Source: Candidatus Pelagibacter sp. RS39
GTDB taxonomy: Bacteria; Pseudomonadota; Alphaproteobacteria; Pelagibacterales; Pelagibacteraceae
NCBI RefSeq assembly: GCF_002101315.1
Contig: NZ_CP020777.1
Span: 868,001 to 932,000, forward strand
Reading direction: 5' to 3'
DNA: 64,000 nt
Below the pieces are notes generated by a model. That model made no database searches. It saw nothing but the letters and a program-made list of their open reading frames with translations, and was not told the origin of the DNA. The translations under genes and the position numbers were made by a program. Positions 56,451 to 64,000 of the stretch are shown one piece after another (the first letter of the stretch is position 1; each line of letters begins with the position of its first letter).

Positions 56451-58835
56451 ATGATTGATCATTTATACCAAAATACAATCTTAAAAAATCCAAAATCTGT
56501 TTTAATTTTTTTATTTATTGCTTTAATTAGTTTTGGATACTACTCAAAAGATTTTAGGCTTGATGCGTCTTCTGAAACACTTTTAATCGAAGGTGATCCT
56601 GATCTTAAGTACTTAAAAGAAGTAACAAATAGATATGGTTCAAAGGATTTTCTAGTTTTAACTCATACACCTAATGATGGTATGATAAGTGACAGTGCAA
56701 TAAATAATCTTCTTAGCTTAAAATATAAGCTTCAAAGCTTAGATTGGGTACATAGTGTTATTACTCTCTTGGATATACCTCTTTTAGATAATTCTGATGC
56801 ACCTCTCCAGGAAAGGCTGATAAATTTTAAAACTCTAAAGGATGAAGGTGTTGATAAGGAGAGAGGTTTTAGAGAAATTTTAGCAAGTCCAGTTTTCAGG
56901 AACTTTGTTATTAGTGAAGATGGAAAGACAAGCGGAATAATTGTTAATATAAAAGAAAATGAAAAATTAAATGATATTGAAAATAAATCAGATAAAGAAA
57001 TTCAAATATTTAAAGATCAAATAAAAAAAAACAATCATAATAACATCCTAGAAATTAGAGAAGTGATCAAAAGTTATGATGATATAGGAAAAATTTATTT
57101 GGGTGGTATACCAATGATCGCCGATGATATGATGAGCTTTATAAAAAGTGATATCATAGTTTTTGGTTTAGGTGTGCTTGTATTTATTATTGCAACCCTA
57201 TGGTTTGTTTTTAGAAATTTAATTTGGGTTGTGGTTCCAATAAGTAGTTGTTTCTTTTCTGTTATAATTATGATGGGTCTTTTAGGTCTTATCGGTTGGA
57301 AAGTTACTGTAATTTCCTCAAACTTTATTGCGCTCATGTTAATTTTAACGATGGCAATGAATATTCATATGAGCACCAGATTTATACAATTAAGGAAATT
57401 TAATCCTAATAAAGATAATTATGAAATAATTTCTTTAACTACAAAAAAAATGTTTTGGCCAATACTCTATACGGCTTTAACGACTATTATCGCTTTTTTA
57501 TCATTAATATTTAGTGAAATTAAACCAGTCATAGATTTTGGTTTGATGATGACTTTTGGATTAATAACATCATTTATAATTACTTTTACCTTGCTTCCAA
57601 GTTTGTTAAGTTTTTTAAAAGATAATAAAACTCTTATAAAGGAAGATGCTGACTCCAAAATAACTTCATCATTAGGAAAAATTTCTATTAATTTCAAAAA
57701 TCAAGTTTTTATAATTACTGGGATAGTAATTATTTTAAGTATAATCGGGATAAGTAAATTAGAAGTTGAGAATAGTTTTATAAATTATTTTAGTAAAAAA
57801 ACAGAAATTTATAAAGGTATGAAATTAATTGATGAAAAACTGGGCGGAACAACACCCCTAGAGGTAATTTTAAAATTTCCAGAAAAAAAAGAGGACAAAT
57901 TAGATGAAGATGACGAATTTGAAGATTGGGGTGATGAAGAAAAAAATGATGAGAAATATTGGTTTACAAAAGATAAAATAGAGACAATTTCTAACATACA
58001 TAATTATCTTGATAGTCTTCCTGAAATAGGAAAAGTCTTGTCATTTTCATCAATAGTTGATGTTGCCACTCAATTAAACAATAATAAAACTCTAGGGACT
58101 TTGGAAATGGGTGTTTTATACACTAAAATTCCTGAAAATATTAAAACTGAGATAATTGATCCTTATATTTCAATAAAAGATAACGAAGCTCGAATAAGTT
58201 TGAGAATAATTGACTCTCAAAAAGATCTTAAAAGAAATGAGCTAATCAAAAAAATAAATCTTGACCTACAAAATGAATTTGGATTAAGCGAAGATCGATA
58301 TAAATTAGCTGGTGTGATGATCTTATTTAATAATTTGTTACAAAGTTTATTTAAATCTCAAATTCTTACTTTAGGACTTGTCATGCTGGGTATTTTTGGA
58401 ATGTTTGTTATTTTATTTAAAAACATCAAGTTATCTTTAATTGGAGTTGTTCCAAACTTTATTGCAGCTTTTTTTATTTTAGGAATAATAGGTATGCTAG
58501 AGATACCTTTAGATATGATGACAATCACAATTGCTGCTATTACAATAGGTATAGCTGTTGATAACAGCATACACTATATTTACAGATTTAAAGAGGAGTT
58601 TAACAAAATTAATGATTATAAAAAAACTTTGAAAACTTGTCATTCAACAGTTGGTGTTGCAATCCTGAATACCTCTATAACAATAGTCTTTGGTTTTTCT
58701 ATTTTAGTTTTATCTAAATTCATACCTACAATCTATTTTGGAATTTTCACAGGATTAGCAATGTTATTTGCAATGATTTCTGTTTTAACTTTGCTTCCAT
58801 CTTTAATATTAGTTTTTAAGCCTTTTGGAAAATAA
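56451..58835 (+). CDS. MMPL/RND-superfamily transporter
   Basis: A 794-residue RND-type membrane protein with twelve predicted helices in two blocks (about residues 15-30 plus 230-390, then 420-440 plus 635-785) and two large periplasmic loops. The core helices carry VISSNFIALMLILTMAMNIH and MTITIAAITIGIAVDNSIHY, the latter with the conserved Asp of RND proton pathways. The second periplasmic loop has an acidic run near residues 480-505. Homologues include hopanoid transporters (HpnN) and other lipid exporters; the substrate is unknown. It starts 20 bases after dnaB. Confidence 0.85.
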   Translation: MIDHLYQNTILKNPKSVLIFLFIALISFGYYSKDFRLDASSETLLIEGDPDLKYLKEVTNRYGSKDFLVLTHTPNDGMISDSAINNLLSLKYKLQSLDWVHSVITLLDIPLLDNSDAPLQERLINFKTLKDEGVDKERGFREILASPVFRNFVISEDGKTSGIIVNIKENEKLNDIENKSDKEIQIFKDQIKKNNHNNILEIREVIKSYDDIGKIYLGGIPMIADDMMSFIKSDIIVFGLGVLVFIIATLWFVFRNLIWVVVPISSCFFSVIIMMGLLGLIGWKVTVISSNFIALMLILTMAMNIHMSTRFIQLRKFNPNKDNYEIISLTTKKMFWPILYTALTTIIAFLSLIFSEIKPVIDFGLMMTFGLITSFIITFTLLPSLLSFLKDNKTLIKEDADSKITSSLGKISINFKNQVFIITGIVIILSIIGISKLEVENSFINYFSKKTEIYKGMKLIDEKLGGTTPLEVILKFPEKKEDKLDEDDEFEDWGDEEKNDEKYWFTKDKIETISNIHNYLDSLPEIGKVLSFSSIVDVATQLNNNKTLGTLEMGVLYTKIPENIKTEIIDPYISIKDNEARISLRIIDSQKDLKRNELIKKINLDLQNEFGLSEDRYKLAGVMILFNNLLQSLFKSQILTLGLVMLGIFGMFVILFKNIKLSLIGVVPNFIAAFFILGIIGMLEIPLDMMTITIAAITIGIAVDNSIHYIYRFKEEFNKINDYKKTLKTCHSTVGVAILNTSITIVFGFSILVLSKFIPTIYFGIFTGLAMLFAMISVLTLLPSLILVFKPFGK

Positions 58836-58841
58836 GAATAT

Positions 58842-59399
58842 ATGCTTGAAATAACTCTAAAATTTTTTGGAGAAATTTTTAATTCGATTTCTTCGATCGA
58901 TTTAATCTATATATTGATAACTATTCTTTCACTAATCAAATGTTACAGCAAAGGATTTGTCTTAAGTATACTTTCAATGTCAAAATGGTTATTAGCGTAT
59001 ATTATAACTTTGATTCTATTCCCAAGATTTAAACCATATGTCAAAGATATAATAGATAATGAATACGTGCTTGATGTAGGACTTGGGGTGACAATCTTTA
59101 TTATAGTTATCTTTTTAATATTGTTGATTAATAAAGGCATAAGTAGAGCAATCAAATATACTGGTCTAGGAAGTTTAGATACTATTTTTGGATTCTTTTT
59201 TGGATTTATTCGAGCCTATATTATCTCCATATGTATATTTTCAGGAGTACATATCGTGTATAATTATGACAAATGGCCAGTAAATTTAAACAAATCATAC
59301 ATCTTTCCATATCTTGAAAAAGGTAGTAATTACTTATTGAAAGTTTTTCCAAATGAAAAAGCATATCAAGACTCTAAAGAAAAAATTGAAGATTTATAA
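58842..59399 (+). CDS. cvpA: CvpA family membrane protein
   Basis: A 185-residue protein with four hydrophobic helices. SIDLIYILITILSLIKCYSK with GFVLSILSMSKWLLAYIIT and TGLGSLDTIFGFFFGFIRAY are conserved CvpA segments. E. coli CvpA is needed for colicin V production and envelope stress tolerance, but its molecular function is not settled. It lies directly before purF, as in many bacteria, and overlaps it by 47 bases if purF starts at 59353. Confidence 0.9.
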   Translation: MLEITLKFFGEIFNSISSIDLIYILITILSLIKCYSKGFVLSILSMSKWLLAYIITLILFPRFKPYVKDIIDNEYVLDVGLGVTIFIIVIFLILLINKGISRAIKYTGLGSLDTIFGFFFGFIRAYIISICIFSGVHIVYNYDKWPVNLNKSYIFPYLEKGSNYLLKVFPNEKAYQDSKEKIEDL

Positions 59400-60834
59400 T
59401 CCCAAGCTAAATGAAGAGTGTGGAGTATTTGGAATTAGCAATATAAAAGATGCTTCGGCTTTAGTCGCTCTTGGATTACATTCTTTACAACATCGAGGAC
59501 AAGAAGGCTGTGGAATAGTAACATTTGATGGAGAAAGATATTATTCAGAGAAAAGATTTGGTTTAGTTGGTGACAACTTTAACAAAGAAAAAGTCTTAGA
59601 TAATCTTAAAGGAAATTTTGGAATTGGTCATAATCGATATAGTACTACTGGAAACAATACCTTAAGAAACATTCAGCCTTTCTTTGCAGATACCAATGCT
59701 GGTGGGATTGGGGTTGCTCACAATGGAAACCTAACAAACTCAATTTACCTAAGAAATAAACTTGTTGAAGAAGGAGCAATTTTCTACACAACTTCTGATA
59801 CTGAAACAATTGTTCAACTTATTGCAAAATCAAAAAGAATAAAAACTATTGACAAAATAATTGATGCGATATTTCAAATTCAGGGTGGTTATGCTTTAGT
59901 CATGCTAACTCAAAATTTACTTGTTGGTGTGAGAGATCCTTTCGGAATAAGACCTCTGGTAATAGGTAAATTAAAAAATAGCTATGTCCTTGCATCTGAA
60001 ACTTGTGCATTAGATATTATAGGTGCAAAATTTATTCGAGAAGTTGAAAACGGTGAAATAGTTTTGATAGAAAATGATAAATTAAAAAGTATTAAACCAT
60101 TTCCAGAAAAAAAGATTAGACCTTGTGTTTTTGAATATATTTATTTTGCAAGGCCAGATAGCATTCTCAATGGAAAAACAGCCTATGAACATCGTAAAAA
60201 TTTAGGAAAAGAATTAGCGAAAGAGAATGATATTAATGCTGATATTATTGTTCCTGTTCCAGACTCTGGTAATGCTGCAGCCCTAGGTTTTGCACAACAT
60301 TTAGGTAAAAACTATGAACATGGATTAATTAGAAATCACTATGTAGGAAGAACCTTTATAGAGCCAAGTCAAAAAATAAGAAGTCTAGGAGTTAAGCTAA
60401 AACTAAATGCAAATCAAACAACAATAGAAAATAAAAAAATTATTCTTGTTGACGACTCTTTGGTTAGAGGAACCACATCTCATAAAATCGTAAAAATGCT
60501 TTATGATGCTGGTGCAAAAGAAGTTCATGTGAGAATTGCTTGTCCTGAGATTAGGCACCCAGATTTTTATGGAGTTGATACGCCAACAAAAAAAGAATTA
60601 TTGGCAGCAAATAAAAATAATGACGAAATCTGTGAATACATTGGTGCTAAATCACTAAAATTTTTATCTATTCAAGGCATGTATAAAGCTATTGGATTTG
60701 ATCAAAGAAATGAAAATTATCCACAATTAACAGATCATTATTTCACTGGAGATTATCCTGTAAAACCTATTGATGAGCTAGGTGATAGCAAAATAACGCA
60801 ACTTTCTTTATTAAGTACTGCATCAAATAATTAA
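59353..60834 (+). CDS. purF: Amidophosphoribosyltransferase
   Basis: A 493-residue PurF. The glutaminase nucleophile is Cys 23 in NEECGVFGI, so 22 residues would be removed as a propeptide if this start is right; a TTG at 59386 would give a shorter propeptide and less overlap with cvpA. SLQHRGQEGCGIVTFDGERY and GIGHNRYSTTGNN are glutaminase motifs; the PRPP site is KIILVDDSLVRGTTSHKIVK. FARPDSILNGKTAYEHRKNL links the domains. It catalyses the committed step of purine synthesis. Confidence 0.95.
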   Translation: MKKHIKTLKKKLKIYNPKLNEECGVFGISNIKDASALVALGLHSLQHRGQEGCGIVTFDGERYYSEKRFGLVGDNFNKEKVLDNLKGNFGIGHNRYSTTGNNTLRNIQPFFADTNAGGIGVAHNGNLTNSIYLRNKLVEEGAIFYTTSDTETIVQLIAKSKRIKTIDKIIDAIFQIQGGYALVMLTQNLLVGVRDPFGIRPLVIGKLKNSYVLASETCALDIIGAKFIREVENGEIVLIENDKLKSIKPFPEKKIRPCVFEYIYFARPDSILNGKTAYEHRKNLGKELAKENDINADIIVPVPDSGNAAALGFAQHLGKNYEHGLIRNHYVGRTFIEPSQKIRSLGVKLKLNANQTTIENKKIILVDDSLVRGTTSHKIVKMLYDAGAKEVHVRIACPEIRHPDFYGVDTPTKKELLAANKNNDEICEYIGAKSLKFLSIQGMYKAIGFDQRNENYPQLTDHYFTGDYPVKPIDELGDSKITQLSLLSTASNN

Positions 60835-60837
60835 TTT

Positions 60838-61395
60838 ATGAAAAAAGTAAGTTTTACAGAAATGAAAAATGGAACCAAAGAGGATTATCTTTTTCTTGAT
60901 AAACATGAAAAAGATTTTGCAAGTAAAACTGCAGATAGAATATTGAAATTTATGTCTGGACTCACTGAAACATTAGAAGGTTATCAAGTTTCAAGATTAG
61001 AGCATTCACTTCAGAGTGCTACGAGAGCTTATAAAAACGGTGAAAGTGATGAGATGGTTGTAGCTGCTTTATTACATGATATTGGTGATGAGTTAGCTCC
61101 AATGAACCACTCAGAATATGCTGCAGCAATTCTTAAACCATATGTGTCAGAAAAAACTCATTGGATTGTTGAGAAACATGGTGAGTTTCAGATGTATTAT
61201 TACGCCCACCATTTAGGAGGTAACAAAAATAAAAGAGACGAATATAAAAATCATAAATATTACCAGGATACTGTAGATTTTTGTGAAAAATATGATCAAA
61301 ACTCATTTGATCCAAATTATAAATCGTTGCCATTAGATTTCTTTAAACCCTTAGTAAAAAAAGTTTTTTCAAGAAAACCATATACTTCGCTGTAA
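60838..61395 (+). CDS. HD-domain protein (predicted phosphohydrolase or PhnZ-like diiron enzyme)
   Basis: A 185-residue HD-domain protein. Probable metal ligands in order are His 56 (SRLEHSLQSATRA), His 80 and Asp 81 (LLHDIGDE), His 91 (NHSEYAAAIL), His 114 (VEKHGEF) and a later Asp near residue 153. The SRLEHSLQ and extra histidines fit the HD proteins that include the phosphonate oxygenase PhnZ, as well as plain phosphohydrolases. The Tyr/Glu lid described for PhnZ is not clearly present. Substrate unknown. It begins three bases after purF. Confidence 0.78.
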   Translation: MKKVSFTEMKNGTKEDYLFLDKHEKDFASKTADRILKFMSGLTETLEGYQVSRLEHSLQSATRAYKNGESDEMVVAALLHDIGDELAPMNHSEYAAAILKPYVSEKTHWIVEKHGEFQMYYYAHHLGGNKNKRDEYKNHKYYQDTVDFCEKYDQNSFDPNYKSLPLDFFKPLVKKVFSRKPYTSL

Positions 61396-61418
61396 AATTT
61401 TAGGCTATATTATTAAAT

Positions 61419-62714
61419 ATGACTATTTCTAAAGAACATGTAATTGAATATTTCAAATCTGGAATAAAAGAAAAAAAAGATTTCAAGATAGGAATTGAGC
61501 ACGAGAAATTTTTATTTGATAGCAAAAACAATAAAAGAATTGATTACTCAAAAGTAAAAGAGATGTTTTCAGGTTTAAATGAGTTTGGTTGGAATCCAAT
61601 TAAAGAAGGTGAAAATATTATTGGTTTAAACAAAGAGGGCAAAAACATTACTCTTGAACCAGGAAACCAAATTGAATTATCTGGTGAGAAACTTAATAAT
61701 ATTCACGAAGCATGCGCAGAGTCTTATGATTATTTATTTGAACTTAAACAAGTCACAAAAAAACTTGATATAAAAATTGTGAGTACTGGTTTTGATCCCA
61801 TTTCAAAGCTTGATGAAATTCCGAATAATCCTAAACAAAGATATAAACTAATGACAAATGATATGCCACTAGGTGGAGAATTAAGTCTAGATATGATGTA
61901 CAGAACTTGTGGAACTCAATTAAATATTGATTATTCTTCAGAGGAAGATTTTTTCAAAAAATTTAAAGTAGTAAATTCAATAGTTCCAATCTCAATTGCT
62001 TTATTCGCTAACTCTTCAATAGTTGAAAAAAAAAAGAGTGATTACTTGTCTTATAGATCCAAAGTATGGCAAAATACTTCTCGGGGAGGTCTTCCAAAAT
62101 TATTTTTTGAAAATTTAAATTTTGAAAAATATGCTGATTTTATTATAAATTTTCCAATTTTATTTATACTAGATAAACATAAATATATTTCAGGTAATAA
62201 ATATACTTTTAGAGATTTCATGAATGGAAAGATAGATGAAATAAAAAATCGTCTTCCAACTGAGAGTGATTTATCTTTACACTTAAGCACCATATTTACA
62301 GAAAATAGGTTAAAAAAATATATTGAATTAAGATCTATGGATACTTGTGGATGGGATTGTCTTTGTGCTGGTCCTGCATTCTTTATAGGGATGCTCTATG
62401 GAAATTTGGATGAAGTTTACAGTTTAATCTCATCATGGGATAAGGATAAGATAATTAATGCTTATCTAGATGCTCCTCAAAAAGGTTTTAACACTCAATT
62501 GATGGGTAAAGATCTTTTTTATTGGGCCTCAACTTTACTAGAGATTTCAAGAAAAGGATTGAATAATAGAGATATGCTAAATAAAAGTGGAAAAAATGAA
62601 ACTTTGTTTTTAAATCATTTGCAAAAAGTTATTGATAATAGAACAACAAATGCAGATCATATGATTAATAAATTTTCTAAAAATGAAGATTTAAAAGATT
62701 TATATGACAAATAA
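61419..62714 (+). CDS. gshA: Glutamate-cysteine ligase, plant/alphaproteobacterial type
   Basis: A 431-residue GCS2-family ligase. FKIGIEHEKFLFD opens the active site, ITLEPGNQIELSGEKLNNIH is the strongly conserved substrate motif, and MMYRTCGTQLNIDYSSEEDF with YIELRSMDTCGWDCL follow. It joins glutamate and cysteine, the first step of glutathione synthesis. It overlaps gshB by 11 bases, so both steps are in one operon. Confidence 0.93.
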   Translation: MTISKEHVIEYFKSGIKEKKDFKIGIEHEKFLFDSKNNKRIDYSKVKEMFSGLNEFGWNPIKEGENIIGLNKEGKNITLEPGNQIELSGEKLNNIHEACAESYDYLFELKQVTKKLDIKIVSTGFDPISKLDEIPNNPKQRYKLMTNDMPLGGELSLDMMYRTCGTQLNIDYSSEEDFFKKFKVVNSIVPISIALFANSSIVEKKKSDYLSYRSKVWQNTSRGGLPKLFFENLNFEKYADFIINFPILFILDKHKYISGNKYTFRDFMNGKIDEIKNRLPTESDLSLHLSTIFTENRLKKYIELRSMDTCGWDCLCAGPAFFIGMLYGNLDEVYSLISSWDKDKIINAYLDAPQKGFNTQLMGKDLFYWASTLLEISRKGLNNRDMLNKSGKNETLFLNHLQKVIDNRTTNADHMINKFSKNEDLKDLYDK

Positions 62715-63630
62715 AATTGTTGCCATACAAGGTAACCACCCCTCTAAACTTAATCCAAAAACAGATACAAGTGTTTTTTTGGCTAATGAAATCCAAAAAA
62801 AGAAGTATAGGGTTTTTTATTATGATCCTAAAGATTTATCAATAATAGATACAAAAGTCATAGCTAAAGGTTTTTTTATTAAGTTTAATTATAAAGATAA
62901 AAAATTTTATAAAATTCAAAAAAAACAAAATTTAAATCTTATAAAATGTAAATACATTTTAATAAGACAAGACCCACCTTTCAATTTAGAGTATATTTCA
63001 ACAACTTACATACTTGAGACAATCAAAAGTAAAGTAAAAATAATTAACAACCCTACTTCAATAAGAAATATTTCTGAAAAACTTTATTCTGTTAAATATC
63101 AAAAGTTTATGCCAAATACAATTTTTACTCAGAACATTAAGGAAATTAAAAACTTTTTTAAAAAAAATAAATATGTAATTATAAAACCTATTCACAGTTT
63201 TGGTGGGAATGATATTCATTTACTCAAAAAATTTAATTTAAAGTTTATTCAAAAACTTATCAAAAAACATGACCATATAATGTGTCAAAAATATTTACCT
63301 AAAATAAGTGTCGGAGATAAAAGAGTTTTTTTGATTAATGGGAAAATATGTGGTGCAATTTCTAGAGTACCTAAAAAAGGGTCATTTCTAAGTAACATGA
63401 GCAAAGGTGCGATACCAAAAAACATTAAGTTAACAAAATTAGAAAAAAGAATTTCAAAAATAATTGCGAAAGATTTAAAAAAAGAACAAATTTTTTTTGC
63501 AGGGATTGATTTTATTGACCAAAAGCTGAATGGGGATATTAATGTCACCTCCCCAACTGGACTAAAAACTTTATTTGATATTTCTAAAATTAATCTCGCC
63601 AAAACTTTTTGGAAAGATTTAAAAGCGTGA
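62704..63630 (+). CDS. gshB: Glutathione synthetase
   Basis: A 308-residue ATP-grasp enzyme. YILIRQDPPFNLEYISTTYI is the GshB signature; YVIIKPIHSFGGNDIHLL is the ATP-binding strand-loop, GDKRVFLINGKICGAISRVP follows, and GIDFIDQKLNGDINVTSPTG carries the metal site. It adds glycine to gamma-glutamylcysteine. The sequence is diverged and Lys/Ile-rich but all core segments remain. It overlaps gshA upstream and the downstream permease gene by four bases. Confidence 0.92.
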   Translation: MTNKIVAIQGNHPSKLNPKTDTSVFLANEIQKKKYRVFYYDPKDLSIIDTKVIAKGFFIKFNYKDKKFYKIQKKQNLNLIKCKYILIRQDPPFNLEYISTTYILETIKSKVKIINNPTSIRNISEKLYSVKYQKFMPNTIFTQNIKEIKNFFKKNKYVIIKPIHSFGGNDIHLLKKFNLKFIQKLIKKHDHIMCQKYLPKISVGDKRVFLINGKICGAISRVPKKGSFLSNMSKGAIPKNIKLTKLEKRISKIIAKDLKKEQIFFAGIDFIDQKLNGDINVTSPTGLKTLFDISKINLAKTFWKDLKA

Positions 63631-64000
63631 AAAATTTAACAGACCAACAAAAGGGATCATTACTTGCTTTTGTGGCTGTAATGTTTATTACACCTGACTC
63701 TTTGTTTATCAGACTTTCTAGCATTGATACTTGGGGGCTTGTTTTTTATAGAGGAATAATTCCATTCTTAACTGTTTTCTTTGGGATGCTATTAATCTAC
63801 AAACTTAACTTTTTTAAAATACTTTTTACTAGTGGTTATCACGGTATTATATATATAGCTACTTTCAGTGTTACTAATATTACTTTTGTAGTTTCTATTC
63901 AAAATACTAATGTAGCAAACACACTGGTAATGATCGCGACTGCACCTATGTTATCAGCTATATTGGGGGCAGTATTTTTAAAAGAACCTCCTGATAGAAA
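63627..64000 (+). CDS. DMT-superfamily permease (EamA), 5' part, truncated by window edge
   Basis: An open frame begins at GTG 63627, overlapping the gshB stop by four bases (GTGA), and runs to the end of the window without a stop. The 124 visible residues start MKNLTDQQKGSLLAFVAVMF and contain several hydrophobic helices with VFYRGIIPFLTVFFGMLLIY, a typical EamA first-repeat arrangement, and SIQNTNVANTLVMIATAPML. The family exports small metabolites. Cotranscription with the glutathione genes is likely, but substrate is unknown. Confidence 0.82.
   Translation, partial: MKNLTDQQKGSLLAFVAVMFITPDSLFIRLSSIDTWGLVFYRGIIPFLTVFFGMLLIYKLNFFKILFTSGYHGIIYIATFSVTNITFVVSIQNTNVANTLVMIATAPMLSAILGAVFLKEPPDR

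Noticed and set aside
1..64000. tRNA or rRNA genes, CRISPR arrays, insertion sequences, attachment sites
   Set aside because: Gaps between genes are too short for most of these, and reading them showed no cloverleaf, spaced repeat, transposase or integrase.

Overview
This AT-rich, densely packed 64-kb window looks like the chromosome of a marine alphaproteobacterium of the SAR11 clade (Pelagibacter-like). The grounds are the strong A+T bias in codons and short spacers, near-zero intergenic distances, classic alphaproteobacterial gene neighbourhoods, and a tandem pair of SAM-binding riboswitches (SAM-II then SAM-V) in front of a bhmT-type gene, an arrangement known from Pelagibacter. I saw no rRNA, tRNA, insertion sequence, prophage, CRISPR array or replication origin. 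No stretch over 300 bases lacks a gene; the longest gap is 288 bases (10898-11185) and holds the riboswitch pair.

Layout. 1-2853: the end of an aldehyde dehydrogenase, a HpcH/HpaI aldolase, a D-2-hydroxyacid dehydrogenase and a pilin-like orphan; the first three could form a short sugar-acid route. 2854-7811: inosose dehydratase and inositol dehydrogenase, divergent, then a sugar (probably myo-inositol) ABC transporter with a strong hairpin between binding protein and permease. 7900-10897: a GYD protein, a thioesterase, a DUF779 protein and an AldB/ExaC-type aldehyde dehydrogenase with an odd lysine-rich front end. 10898-15172: riboswitch-controlled homocysteine methyltransferase, a DMT permease, a YbaK-type deacylase, glutamine synthetase and a 56-residue small protein. 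15230-21387: a complete iscR-sufBCDSU-sufT-sufA iron-sulfur assembly operon on the minus strand, with a good IscR operator over its promoter.

21521-36028: mixed housekeeping genes: hydrolase, anmK, tyrS, an AsmA-like protein, mrcA-prfB (prfB with a programmed +1 frameshift), a short RNase E/G, thiS-thiG, aroQ-accB-accC, DUF2155 and an NDUFA12-type Complex I factor. 36143-43931: a stand-alone TSCPD protein, aspS, an Hda-like DnaA homologue, a DUF2066 protein, purM-purN, ndk and pepA. 43992-51173: the lptF-lptG-lptD-surA-pdxA-rsmA envelope/maturation operon, facing gmk-acpP-fabG-fabD. 53842-64000: rpsF-rpsR-rplI, dnaB, an MMPL/RND transporter, cvpA-purF, an HD-domain protein, gshA-gshB (glutathione synthesis) and the start of another DMT permease.

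The best regulatory signals are the tandem SAM riboswitch, the IscR box, the prfB frameshift, and three intrinsic terminators, two of which sit inside apparent operons. Gene-level observations worth checking are an RNase E/G without the usual zinc-link cysteines, a lysine-rich extension (or second product) upstream of the aldehyde dehydrogenase, a stand-alone class II ribonucleotide reductase tail domain, and several convergent gene pairs whose stop codons interlock in four bases. I found no clearly new multi-gene system.
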